Assembly (NCBI GenBank): GCA_015234045.1
Contig: JADFWU010000025.1
Span: 1 to 41,115, forward strand
Origin: Magnetococcales bacterium
Lineage (GTDB): Bacteria; Pseudomonadota; Magnetococcia; Magnetococcales; JADFWU01
Length of the DNA: 41,115 nucleotides
Reading direction: 5' to 3'
Shown here: one piece after another, positions 15,961-24,006 of the stretch
Numbering within the stretch: the first letter of the stretch is position 1
Layout of the letters: the number at the start of each line of letters is the position of its first letter
The notes under the pieces: model-generated
What the model was told of the DNA's origin: nothing
Database searches by the model: none
What the model saw: only the letters and a program-made list of their open reading frames with translations
Translations under genes and position numbers: made by a program

Positions 15961-16674
15961 ATGATATGCCTGAAAAAAGTAGTGCGCCTGGTGTTTCTTG
16001 TTGGACTTAGTGTCCTGGTAGTGCATCCGGCTGTACTCATGGCTGATGAAGGGGAAGGTGAGGGCGCATGGCCGGTTCGTATTCGGCCAGCACTGCCCTA
16101 TGTGGATCTGTCTGAAATTCATGATGGTAAGACCATCCGATTACAGCGTAATCAGGATGTGGATCACATGGTGGATTTTGATTTTGCTTATACTTCACGT
16201 AAATGTCCGCCGTTTTGCATCCAACCTATAAAGCTGAGTGCAGGCGTTGAGACCGTAGGCGAGTTGGAGATTATTGATTATCTTAAACGGCTCGGTTCCG
16301 GTGATTCTTCCATTCTGGTTATTGACTCACGCACGCTAGACTGGTTGGAAAAAGGCATGATTCCCGGTGCGATATCCATTCCTTGGAAAATGTTGCACTA
16401 TCAACATGCTGATCGTAAAAAACTTTTGGATATCATGGAATTCCAGTTTGGTGTCTCCAAAGAAGAAGGCAATTTCCTCAACTTTGAAAATGCTAAGACA
16501 CTGGTGCTTTACTGCAATGGAAACTGGTGTGGACAATCCGCAACAAATATTCGCTCATTGTTGATGTTAGGTTATCCAGCTCACAAGCTGAAGTGGTATC
16601 GTAGCGGCATGCAAGGCTGGAAAATGCTTGGGTTTACAACCGTGACACCATCCGGTGAAATCATTCAAGAGTGA
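15961..16674 (+). CDS. Periplasmic rhodanese-domain protein
   Basis: 237 residues with an N-terminal signal peptide (about 1-28, ending VLMADE). The C-terminal rhodanese domain (about 98-225) has the nucleotide-like active loop C185-N-G-N-W-C190-G-Q-S, in which the first Cys would carry the persulfide, and the upstream VIDSRT...GMIPGAISIPW (CH2A-like) segment. An additional KCPPFC pair (C82, C86) in the N-terminal region could form a disulfide or bind a metal. The Trp-Cys-Gly-Gln-Ser loop is typical of periplasmic rhodaneses found near redox enzymes and sensors. It probably forms an operon with the GGDEF and hemerythrin genes downstream. The sulfur donor and acceptor are unknown. Confidence 0.88.
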   Translation: MICLKKVVRLVFLVGLSVLVVHPAVLMADEGEGEGAWPVRIRPALPYVDLSEIHDGKTIRLQRNQDVDHMVDFDFAYTSRKCPPFCIQPIKLSAGVETVGELEIIDYLKRLGSGDSSILVIDSRTLDWLEKGMIPGAISIPWKMLHYQHADRKKLLDIMEFQFGVSKEEGNFLNFENAKTLVLYCNGNWCGQSATNIRSLLMLGYPAHKLKWYRSGMQGWKMLGFTTVTPSGEIIQE

Positions 16675-16680
16675 TTGAAA

Positions 16681-16707
16681 ATCAGGGGAAAATATATTTT
16701 TCCTGAT
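16681..16707. other. Near-perfect palindrome between rhodanese and GGDEF genes
   Basis: A 27-base inverted repeat of ATCAGG...CCTGAT with an A/T core lies 7 bases after the rhodanese stop and 27 bases before the GGDEF start. It could be an operator, a weak attenuator or an RNA-processing hairpin. There is no T-run beyond the stem. Confidence 0.5.
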
Positions 16708-16733
16708 CCTTAGTGCCATATAGAGGCAAGATC

Positions 16734-18359
16734 ATGTGGAAGAACCGAAGTCTTATCTTTCCAGCGATTTCCGCCCTGGTTCTGGCGATATTTGCCACGC
16801 TATGTGTGGGATTCTTTGTCAATTACGCCATTCTCAAGGACGTGCTGCAAGAGCGGGTAATTGCTCAAGCCAGTGGTGTTACCTCCTCAATTGAGAAAGA
16901 TCTTGCCAATCGGGTTGACCATCTCTCAGGTTTCAAAAATTCCTGGATGGCCAATCTCTCTTGGGCCATGGCTGAGGCACCAGCATCCATTGATCGGGAT
17001 GCACAAGCCGGCGTTCCAACTATGGACCCGATGGTTTCTTCTTGGCAGAAGTTCCAGGATATTTTTCCGCTTTGGCAGCTGGATTTTCTTCTTGTGGCCA
17101 ATAGTCAAGGTGAAGTGGTGCGTTATCTGCCGGCTGATTGGCAGTTGGAAAAAAAGCTTGCCGATACTTTGCTTACAGATCTGACGGCGCATTCTGGCAA
17201 GATCAGAACCACCAAAGTTGGCGATGTCTGGACCATTCTTTTTTCTGATTTTTTGAAAAAAGGTGAGTCAGATCAATATCGTGTGATGTTTGGTTATCAT
17301 CTGAACACAGTGGTTCGCACACTGGCACATGAGCACACTAACCATCCGTTTATCTTAGCTGACGAAAACAGTTTGTTGGGTGATCAATCTGTCATCAATC
17401 CTGAAGCAGGCCATGTGAATATGGATCTGGTCCGCAACGTGTTGACCCATGGAGAATCTCTGGTTGATTTTGATAATAATCGGGATTGGAATCTCTATTA
17501 TGCATCGGTTTCCATTCTCAATACCCAATTCTGTTTAGTGATGCCGGTTAATTTGGCTACAGTTCGGGCGATCCTGGCTGATAGTCGGATTCGTTTGCTT
17601 GGGTCCATGGTATTCATCATCGGTATTTTGGTTCTGCTTGGTATAGCACTTCAGAGAACCATCTTGGCACCGTTGCATATATTGCGCGATAAAGCTGCCA
17701 CCATGGTCGCGGTGTGTTCTGGTAATGAACAGACACTGGAACTCAACCGGCAAATGAGCGGCAATGAAATTGATATGCTGACCGAGGCCTATGAAGCAGC
17801 AGCCATCAAACTGGTTACCCATGTTTCTCATTTGACCAATGCCAAAGACTTGTTGGAAAGTCTGAATCTGAAAGATCAACTGACCGAATTGGGTAATCGT
17901 CAGATGTTTGATGAGTTTCTCAATCGAGCGCTGAGTCAGTATGGTCGAAAAAACGCGCGCGTTGCCGTATTGGTGATGGATTTGGATCAGTTTGATGTCG
18001 TCAATCGTCAGTATAGTCGTGATCATGGTGATGCCATGCTCAAAGAGGTGGCGGATCGGTTTATCAATACGCTCCGCAGTGAAGATTTGGTCTTTCGCAT
18101 TGGTGAGGATGAGTTTGCCGCATTTATTCCCGAGTGCGGTGATGATAAAGAGATCATGATCGTTGGTCATCGACTCTATGATGCCCTTGCCGCGCCCTAT
18201 ATTGTGGATGATGAACGTATCACTATTGGCGTGAGTATCGGTATTTCCGTATTTCCTGACGTTGGAACCAATGTGGAAGATTTGATTACCGTGGCAGAAC
18301 AGACACTCAACGCCATTAAGCGACAAGGTGGAGATCACTGCCGGCTTTATTCAAAATAG
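16734..18359 (+). CDS. Membrane GGDEF-domain protein with altered GEDEF signature
   Basis: 541 residues. TM1 is at about 6-28. A periplasmic sensor region (about 30-285) contains the hydrophobic-polar alternation of a Cache-like domain. TM2 (about 287-307), a HAMP-like linker and a C-terminal GGDEF domain (about 380-541) follow. The GGDEF start DQLTELGNRQMF and the metal-binding MDLDQFDVVNRQ are recognisable. The signature itself reads RIGEDEF (G457-E458-D459-E460-F461), with Glu instead of the second Gly, which contacts GTP. Cyclase activity is therefore uncertain, and the protein may be a GTP or c-di-GMP sensor. ATG 16734 (AGAGG upstream) is chosen over GTG 16713. The hemerythrin gene follows by 31 bases, suggesting a shared role in oxygen or redox response. 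Confidence 0.87.
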   Translation: MWKNRSLIFPAISALVLAIFATLCVGFFVNYAILKDVLQERVIAQASGVTSSIEKDLANRVDHLSGFKNSWMANLSWAMAEAPASIDRDAQAGVPTMDPMVSSWQKFQDIFPLWQLDFLLVANSQGEVVRYLPADWQLEKKLADTLLTDLTAHSGKIRTTKVGDVWTILFSDFLKKGESDQYRVMFGYHLNTVVRTLAHEHTNHPFILADENSLLGDQSVINPEAGHVNMDLVRNVLTHGESLVDFDNNRDWNLYYASVSILNTQFCLVMPVNLATVRAILADSRIRLLGSMVFIIGILVLLGIALQRTILAPLHILRDKAATMVAVCSGNEQTLELNRQMSGNEIDMLTEAYEAAAIKLVTHVSHLTNAKDLLESLNLKDQLTELGNRQMFDEFLNRALSQYGRKNARVAVLVMDLDQFDVVNRQYSRDHGDAMLKEVADRFINTLRSEDLVFRIGEDEFAAFIPECGDDKEIMIVGHRLYDALAAPYIVDDERITIGVSIGISVFPDVGTNVEDLITVAEQTLNAIKRQGGDHCRLYSK

Positions 18360-18390
18360 TGTTTTCAGAGGGAAGGTGAAATACGATGCT

Positions 18391-18882
18391 ATGAGCGATT
18401 ACTCTCCGGTTAAAGTGTCAGGTTTTAAGGCCATTGATCAAGACCACAGAAGTCTGTTTGATCTGATCAATAAATTGATGCAGGATGATCCAGATCAACA
18501 GGATCTGTTTGATATTATCAAAGCGCTTCATGCTTATGCTGCTGAGCATTTTGATCGTGAATTTCAGTTAATGGTTGCCTGTGATTTTCCCGCAGAGATG
18601 AAACAGGAACATTTGTTGGATCATGCCCGTTTTTCCAATCGTATTTCCCAATTTACTGACCTGATCAATAGTGATTCGTCTCGCGCAGTTACTGAACTGG
18701 ATAAGCTGGTTCAGGCTGCCAAGGCAGAGGCTGGTATTGATCAGGTTGATCACGCTTCACCGGCGCGTCAGATTGCAGCCTATCTGACTCAGTGGCTGAT
18801 TCGTCATACAAATCAAATGGATCAGAAGTTATTTGACTTCATTAAACAGACCGGTTTCGATGCTTCCAAAGTGAATTTTTAG
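18391..18882 (+). CDS. Bacteriohemerythrin-like protein
   Basis: 163 residues with a hemerythrin four-helix domain that would bind a di-iron-oxo centre and reversibly bind oxygen. The ligand pattern is complete: H19 (DQDHRSLF), H53 and E57 (HFDRE), H74 and H78 (HLLDH), H139 and D144 (HTNQMD). No signal peptide or membrane helix is present, so it is cytoplasmic. The gap between H78 and H139 is longer than usual because of an inserted helix around residues 85-125. ATG 18391 fits the domain start; the frame is open upstream only because it overlaps the GGDEF gene. The gene follows the GGDEF gene by 31 bases. Confidence 0.88.
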   Translation: MSDYSPVKVSGFKAIDQDHRSLFDLINKLMQDDPDQQDLFDIIKALHAYAAEHFDREFQLMVACDFPAEMKQEHLLDHARFSNRISQFTDLINSDSSRAVTELDKLVQAAKAEAGIDQVDHASPARQIAAYLTQWLIRHTNQMDQKLFDFIKQTGFDASKVNF

Positions 18883-19093
18883 CAGTTACGCAGTTTTTTA
18901 ACAAATCCAGAAAAAAAATCATCCAATCCTCTTGCAGAAGTCGTCAGTCATGCATAGATAACAGATAACAAGAGAACAGCACGGTGGCCACCGTAAGTTC
19001 AGTGTATCTAACTGTTTATGAACCGATGTTCATGTGTGAACCGAAGTTGGTTTCCGTCATGAGAATATGCGGGTTCTACTTAGGAGGTTTATC

Positions 19094-19528
19094 ATGTCTG
19101 TCGCTATTTACGATCCTTTCCGCAGTGTGCGTGCCCTGCAAAACGAGATCAACCGTGTGTTTGATCAGGATTGGCAGGAGACCAATGTTGCCAGCCACTG
19201 GTCCATGCGTGTAGACATCAAAGAAGCTGGTGACGCTCTTGTCCTGAAAGCGGATCTGCCGGGTATGACACTGGAGGATATCAGGGTCAATGTGGAGGAT
19301 GGTCGGCTGACCATCTCTGGCGAACGTCAGTTCGAGAAAGATGAAAAGAAAGAGGATTATCATCGGGTTGAGTGTACTTATGGACAGTTCAGCCGCTCTT
19401 TCCAAATTCCTGCTTATACTGATGTGACAGGGATTTCAGCAGACTACAAAAATGGGGTGTTGACCATCACACTGCCGAAACGTGAAGATGCCAAACCAAG
19501 GCAGGTTGAGGTTAAAATCAACGGATGA
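19094..19528 (+). CDS. Small heat-shock protein, Hsp20/alpha-crystallin family
   Basis: ATP-independent holdase of 144 residues. The N-terminal arm MSVAIYDPFRSVRALQNEINRVF is typical. The alpha-crystallin domain (about 40-130) includes ADLPGMTLEDIRVNVEDG, LTISGERQ and the NGVLTITLPK motif. AGGAGG lies 6 bases before ATG 19094, so the nine additional upstream codons in frame are not used. The 200-bp leader contains small inverted repeats and a CTTGCAG box (from about 18935) that only loosely resembles a sigma-32 -35 element. Thermal regulation is expected for the family but not demonstrated by the sequence. The gene stands alone. Confidence 0.93.
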   Translation: MSVAIYDPFRSVRALQNEINRVFDQDWQETNVASHWSMRVDIKEAGDALVLKADLPGMTLEDIRVNVEDGRLTISGERQFEKDEKKEDYHRVECTYGQFSRSFQIPAYTDVTGISADYKNGVLTITLPKREDAKPRQVEVKING

Positions 19529-19555
19529 TACACTATGATTTCAATGTCTTATAGT

Positions 19556-19703
19556 GGTTTCGTCTAAAATTTGAACAGTCAGCCGTTCCATCCCTGGTGA
19601 TGTTTTTGCTCTGATGATCTGCTTAGCATATCAAAAGCGGTGCAAAAACATCACCAGGGCTTCCACTTAGGTTGTGATTCATTGTCTAATTTTGGATCGA
19701 AAT
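19556..19703 (+). repeat. Dispersed ~145-bp inverted-repeat element, copy 2
   Basis: The best-preserved copy. Imperfect terminal inverted repeats are TTTCGTCTAAAATT (from 19558) and, complementary at the right end, TTTCGATCCAAAATT. Inside is a perfect 18-bp inverted repeat CCCTGGTGATGTTTTTGC (19592-19609) and its complement (19642-19659). It has no coding capacity. The structure is that of a MITE or of a structured palindromic element. It lies between hsp20 and the 3' end of the restriction-modification pair. Confidence 0.88.
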
Positions 19704-19716
19704 GACTGTGTTAAGG

Positions 19717-21303
19717 TTATGCAGTTGCTTCTACAAACAGATTAGCCTGTTTTTTTTGCTGTGCAGATGCTAATAACAGCGTGGTTATCTCTTCAGCCGG
19801 GACATTGCCTAATTCCTTTGGTTCCAGCTTATACAGTCCACCGCCGTATACCCTGCCTTTTTCAAGCATTTTCTGAGGACAGATATTATTCAGGTATATC
19901 CAGATTTTTCGTTTTAAATTGGGATCTTCAGCCAATATTTTTGATGTTTTCTTGTTGGGGTAAAGCATCAAGTACACGTTTGCAGCAGTTGCTTTTGAGT
20001 TATTCAATATGAAGCGGAACTGTTGTTTGTTCTTTTTGTTGCTACGACCGAGATAAGTACATACAAATGGCGACGGCGGCCTGTGTTCCTGCATATACCA
20101 CCGTTTTCTATGTCGGCAGAGATAGCCTTCAGGGACTCCCAACGCTTTACCTTCTTCCAGATAAGACCAAAGCATTGGATAACGTTTTATGATTTCATTT
20201 TCTGTCCACGGACAATCAAGCAAAAATAAACTTTTTTTCAGTAATGGATTGCCATCTCTGTCCGCTGTAATTTCGTTATCTGGCAAATAGCGAGGGCTTG
20301 GTAGGATTGGTTTGAACGCTTCCATCGGCAGTCTACGTCGTTCAATTTCATTTGCCGATAGAATAAAATAGTTGTTGCTGCCAGTGGCCAATCCACGCTT
20401 AATCTTGAAGAAGTCGCTAAGAACTGGGCCTTCAACTGCTTTATAGGTCTTCTTCAGTGGGTAGTGTGTCCATTTCGGATCAAGGCGCAGTGTCTTGATT
20501 GGTACGATGCGTTCAAGTTTGGGATTGTTGAGAGATCCACTATAACTAAACCGCACTGAATGATCATTCGGTGGCGGGGCCTTACGAAACCACACCACAG
20601 CTGACGACACCAGCGCATCACCAAATTGCACATTGTTTGGATTAAATCGGTGAATGTGTAGGAGTGTCACCTTGTCTAACAGATAGTTTTTTAGCTCAAC
20701 CCCGTAATTTACATCCATAAACTCACTTGGGACTAGCCAACCAGCCAGTCCACCATCACTCATCCATGAGTGAGTTAGTCCTAAAAAATAGCAATATAAT
20801 CCGGCTAATCCGTTGATTTTAACGCCGCAAGATTCTTGGGTACGGTATTTCAACCGCTTTTTCTCATGATTATCGATGTGGTGATGTCTTACGTAAGGCG
20901 GATTGCATATCACTAAGTTAAATTTATCCGATGTTTCTGGTGCTTCGGCCTGTGTAAAGTCGACTAAGCGGATCTCAAGTCTAGTCTTATCCCATAACTT
21001 TATTGCTGGCGCACCATAATGGTGATCAATCTCATAGCCTATGGCAGCACTGATATGGCGATTCGAAAAGAGTTTGAGTAGAGCCGAATAGAATGCGCCA
21101 GTTCCGATAGCGGGATCAATAAAACGTATTTTTTCGCTTTGGCAAAACTGCGTTTTGGCGTAACGCAGCATGTCGGTTGCAAGTCCTGTTGGTGTGGCGA
21201 ATTGTCCCATCCGGTTGCGCTTTGTCGGCTCAATTTGTGCGTCCAGTTTATCCTGTAACGCCAGCCGTTGTATCTCAAATTCTGCAATCGCTCGTTTTGG
21301 CAT
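19717..21303 (-). CDS. DNA adenine methyltransferase of a XamI-like type II system
   Basis: N6-adenine methyltransferase of 528 residues that would protect host DNA at the partner nuclease's site. GQFATPTGLATDM precedes motif I DPAIGTGAF (63-71). The catalytic motif IV is NPPY (134-137). A long C-terminal target-recognition region contains FFKIKRGLATGSNNYFIL and the YGGGLYKLEPKELGNVP segment typical of TaqI/Eco57I-type enzymes. The start immediately follows the nuclease stop (TAG then ATG with no gap), so the two are coupled, with the nuclease gene first. A GTCGAC, the expected site if the partner is a true XamI homologue, occurs inside this gene at 20959. No controller (C) protein gene is visible. 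Confidence 0.88.
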   Translation of the reverse strand: MPKRAIAEFEIQRLALQDKLDAQIEPTKRNRMGQFATPTGLATDMLRYAKTQFCQSEKIRFIDPAIGTGAFYSALLKLFSNRHISAAIGYEIDHHYGAPAIKLWDKTRLEIRLVDFTQAEAPETSDKFNLVICNPPYVRHHHIDNHEKKRLKYRTQESCGVKINGLAGLYCYFLGLTHSWMSDGGLAGWLVPSEFMDVNYGVELKNYLLDKVTLLHIHRFNPNNVQFGDALVSSAVVWFRKAPPPNDHSVRFSYSGSLNNPKLERIVPIKTLRLDPKWTHYPLKKTYKAVEGPVLSDFFKIKRGLATGSNNYFILSANEIERRRLPMEAFKPILPSPRYLPDNEITADRDGNPLLKKSLFLLDCPWTENEIIKRYPMLWSYLEEGKALGVPEGYLCRHRKRWYMQEHRPPSPFVCTYLGRSNKKNKQQFRFILNNSKATAANVYLMLYPNKKTSKILAEDPNLKRKIWIYLNNICPQKMLEKGRVYGGGLYKLEPKELGNVPAEEITTLLLASAQQKKQANLFVEATA

Positions 21304-22266
21304 CTATAGTCCAAACTCTCCAAGATCGTTGATGCGGTGCTCCCAAACCCAGTCGATCCCTTCAGCTGCTCCATATCCGAGATAGCCACTATCGAAATAT
21401 CCGCAAAGAAATAATATGAACTGTACGTCTTGACCATAGGTCCGGCGTAATTGGTTCATTTTAGTTGCTTCTTCTTTGCGTCTCTTGTTCACATTCGTAA
21501 AATCGCCTGCTGATTTTGCCTCAATAAGCAATGGCAAATTTCCAGCTTGTGTGATTTTCGGCATAACCACCGCATCCACTGGAATATTGACAGTCTTACT
21601 CGTGTTGTCTTGTTTCACTGGAATATTCAGCCTGAAAGAGAATGTTCCAGGACGCATTTTTTGGTATGTTAATCCCTTTCCTGATGGCAGATATTCGTAC
21701 CCTAAAGCTGATAGCCATTGACTCATTACAGTGAGCTGACGCTGTTCCTGTGCGTTACGGATAATTGGATTGGCGACTGCGCCACAGAGGCGGTCGGCTA
21801 CGATTGTTGCAGCACGATACAGCTCCCGTTCGCATGGATTATCACCGCGTTCCAGCCAAACAAAGATATCAGGGTCAGCCATCTGCTCAATTGTCTTTGC
21901 AATTTTTGCAAGATCTGCTTCCAGTTCATGTTGGGGCATGCGTGGTGGCAGCCTGCTATCTTTTTCCATCACTTTAACAAGATTCTTAGACACGCCAGCT
22001 AAACCGATTAGTCTGTCCACTGCAATGGGTGGACAGGTAGACATGCGTAATGAAGGAAGCGCTGACGGGTTTGATTTCAGTGATGCTACGCTAACGTCAG
22101 TCAGATTATTCGTTGCTTTAAGCGTTGCTTCCACATTTTTTGTCGTTTGGATTCGCGTTGTTCGATATGCATTTGGTGCAAAATGAATGAACCAATTGTT
22201 GTACATGTCTACTGATTGCGCGATATCCTCTTTCCATCGGTGCGGTTTGTTCTTGTTGACTGCCAT
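21304..22266 (-). CDS. Restriction endonuclease, XamI family
   Basis: 320 residues, recognised as XamI-like from the conserved N-terminal WKEDIAQSVDMYNNWF block, the RAATIVADRLCGA segment and the C-terminal SGYLGYGAAEGIDWVWEHRI. A PD-(D/E)XK-type centre is likely formed by D in NIPVDAVVMPK and E-A-K in LLIEAKSAGDFTN. XamI cuts GTCGAC (a SalI isoschizomer); specificity here is inferred from similarity. The gene precedes the methyltransferase in the same transcript, so regulation must delay nuclease expression by other means. The pair interrupts the space between hsp20 and the Anbu operon, next to a dispersed repeat, which suggests horizontal gain. Confidence 0.87.
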   Translation of the reverse strand: MAVNKNKPHRWKEDIAQSVDMYNNWFIHFAPNAYRTTRIQTTKNVEATLKATNNLTDVSVASLKSNPSALPSLRMSTCPPIAVDRLIGLAGVSKNLVKVMEKDSRLPPRMPQHELEADLAKIAKTIEQMADPDIFVWLERGDNPCERELYRAATIVADRLCGAVANPIIRNAQEQRQLTVMSQWLSALGYEYLPSGKGLTYQKMRPGTFSFRLNIPVKQDNTSKTVNIPVDAVVMPKITQAGNLPLLIEAKSAGDFTNVNKRRKEEATKMNQLRRTYGQDVQFILFLCGYFDSGYLGYGAAEGIDWVWEHRINDLGEFGL

Positions 22267-22396
22267 TACCTGTTTTCCTACGGGTTGATTTTATGGCCGT
22301 TTTTTACATCAAAAAGGCAGTCTACGTCTAGCAGTGCTATAAAATGCCCATTTTCATGGTCTCAGAATAGCGTGTATAAATCCAATCATCTATGGG

Positions 22397-23254
22397 TTAC
22401 GCGGTGATTCTTTCCAGTCGGCTTTCGTGGGAAAGCTCAGAGTGGCATGGTTCGGTGGAGCCTTCCACAGGTGACGTGGTCATTGGCACTGCACCACGAG
22501 CCAGTGGAATATGGTTTTGTGCCGTTAATAAACCAGAGGTGGCATCCAGACCGATCCAGCCGGGGCCGGGCAGATAGACTTCAACCCACGCATGAAGATC
22601 CACCTTGTCTTTGTCGGGTCGTTGTTTCTCCAAGTGGAGCAGATAACCGGATACAAAGCGGGCTGCCAGTTTGGCGCGGCGAAGGAGATTGACCAGTAGC
22701 CATGCACTGTCTCGGCAGGAACCAGCGCTTCGGGTCAAGGTGTCGGATGGATTACGCACACCGGGACGAATGCGCTCATGGTAGGTGATGGCGTCGGCCA
22801 GAGCCTGATTGAGATCTGTAATAAAGGTAATGGTATCATTGCCATCATCAGGGCGCGGCAAATTGTTTGGCCAATTATTAAGCAAAGGTGTGTCAGGAGA
22901 TACTGTCCGATAGGGTGATAACAACACCTGCTGATTAGGTGAGTAACTCCAGGGAAAGTGCTGTGCTGCCGGGTCCACTAGAAAGTTGAATGGATTAGAG
23001 GGATTGATCTCTTTTTCCATTGTTACTTCAAGTAGTAGAGCGTTTATGCTTTCGGGAAACAGAGCGCGTGCCACACGGTTTCCGCCTGCATCCAGAAGCC
23101 AGAACAGTTGATGCGAATCGGGTTGAATCGTCAAAGCATACCGATCAGTGCCATTGATGACATCATTGGCTGGGCACAAACGAATCCAGTGTGGTGACAG
23201 CTGAACGGATCGGTCATAGTGATAGTGGGTTGTATGGGTAATTCTAACACGCAC
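22397..23254 (-). CDS. Transglutaminase-like cysteine protease of the Anbu operon
   Basis: 285 residues: an N-terminal beta-sandwich domain (HTTHYHYDRSVQLSPH...RLCP) and a transglutaminase core. The catalytic triad is visible: Cys in SAGSCRDSAWLLV, His in DLHAWVEVYLPG and Asp in GLDATSG. In this conserved operon the protein is thought to cleave or transfer peptide tags made by the ATP-grasp and alpha-E partners. The start is GTG 23254, with GGAGA 7 bases upstream and a one-base overlap with the Anbu stop (TAGTG). The frame is open for 23 more codons, but those lie inside the Anbu gene. The C-terminal tail after LARGAVPM is polar and unconserved-looking. Confidence 0.88.
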   Translation of the reverse strand: MRVRITHTTHYHYDRSVQLSPHWIRLCPANDVINGTDRYALTIQPDSHQLFWLLDAGGNRVARALFPESINALLLEVTMEKEINPSNPFNFLVDPAAQHFPWSYSPNQQVLLSPYRTVSPDTPLLNNWPNNLPRPDDGNDTITFITDLNQALADAITYHERIRPGVRNPSDTLTRSAGSCRDSAWLLVNLLRRAKLAARFVSGYLLHLEKQRPDKDKVDLHAWVEVYLPGPGWIGLDATSGLLTAQNHIPLARGAVPMTTSPVEGSTEPCHSELSHESRLERITA

Positions 23255-23991
23255 TATCGGTCTCCTGATTCCCAATCGAACTTGGGTAGATTTTTGAATA
23301 GATTGACCAGTCCTTCCGCCCATTGTGAGCGAAGTTCTCGAAGAAATCCGGTCTCTTTGGCAAAGGTTTCTCGTCGGTTTATAGAGAGTTTTTCCGACTC
23401 ATAAATGGCCAGGTCAATGGGTGGTCCAACGGATAGATTCGAACGCATGGTGGAGTCGATGGAAACCAACGCACAGCGGCAGGCATCGGCCATATTCATG
23501 GATGGTCGAATGATTCTATCCAGGATGGGTTTGCCATATTTGATTTCACCGATTTGCAAAAACGGGCTGTAGGGTGAAGGGGATATGTGGTTGCCTTCGG
23601 GATAGATCAAAAACATCTCCATAGGTGCACCTGCGATTTGACCGCCAAGGATGAACGATGCGGTGAAATTGGCGCTGGATTGACATAACCCGGACTGTTT
23701 ACTCTGAATTGAGACGCTGACATCACCAACATAATCTGCTGCGGCCATCATGTTTGGCACGCTTTTCAGGCTGGTGATATTCTCCTGGCTGTTTTCCAAA
23801 TGAAGGCGGCGCACCAGAGCTTGTGTGGTAGCCAGATTGCCGGATGAAAGCAGAATAAAAACACGTTCACCAGGCCACTCAAATAGATGCATCTTTGGAT
23901 AGGCGCATACCTGATCCACACCGGCATTGGTGCGTGAATCTGAGGCAAACACCATTCCTTTATCAAGCGTTATTCCAACGCAATAGGTCAT
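23254..23991 (-). CDS. Anbu, proteasome-type peptidase
   Basis: 245 residues, Anbu (ancestral beta subunit), a self-compartmentalising NTN hydrolase related to HslV and the proteasome. Thr2, in MTYCVGI, would be the N-terminal nucleophile after Met removal. SDSRTNAGVD supplies the Asp of the active site and YPKMHLFEW the Lys. No propeptide is present, as expected for Anbu. AAAGGAGG precedes ATG 23991 and the alpha-E stop is 15 bases upstream. It lies in the four-gene set ATP-grasp, alpha-E, Anbu, transglutaminase. No unfoldase is encoded nearby. Confidence 0.93.
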   Translation of the reverse strand: MTYCVGITLDKGMVFASDSRTNAGVDQVCAYPKMHLFEWPGERVFILLSSGNLATTQALVRRLHLENSQENITSLKSVPNMMAAADYVGDVSVSIQSKQSGLCQSSANFTASFILGGQIAGAPMEMFLIYPEGNHISPSPYSPFLQIGEIKYGKPILDRIIRPSMNMADACRCALVSIDSTMRSNLSVGPPIDLAIYESEKLSINRRETFAKETGFLRELRSQWAEGLVNLFKNLPKFDWESGDR

Positions 23992-24006
23992 GACGTACGG
24001 CCTCCT

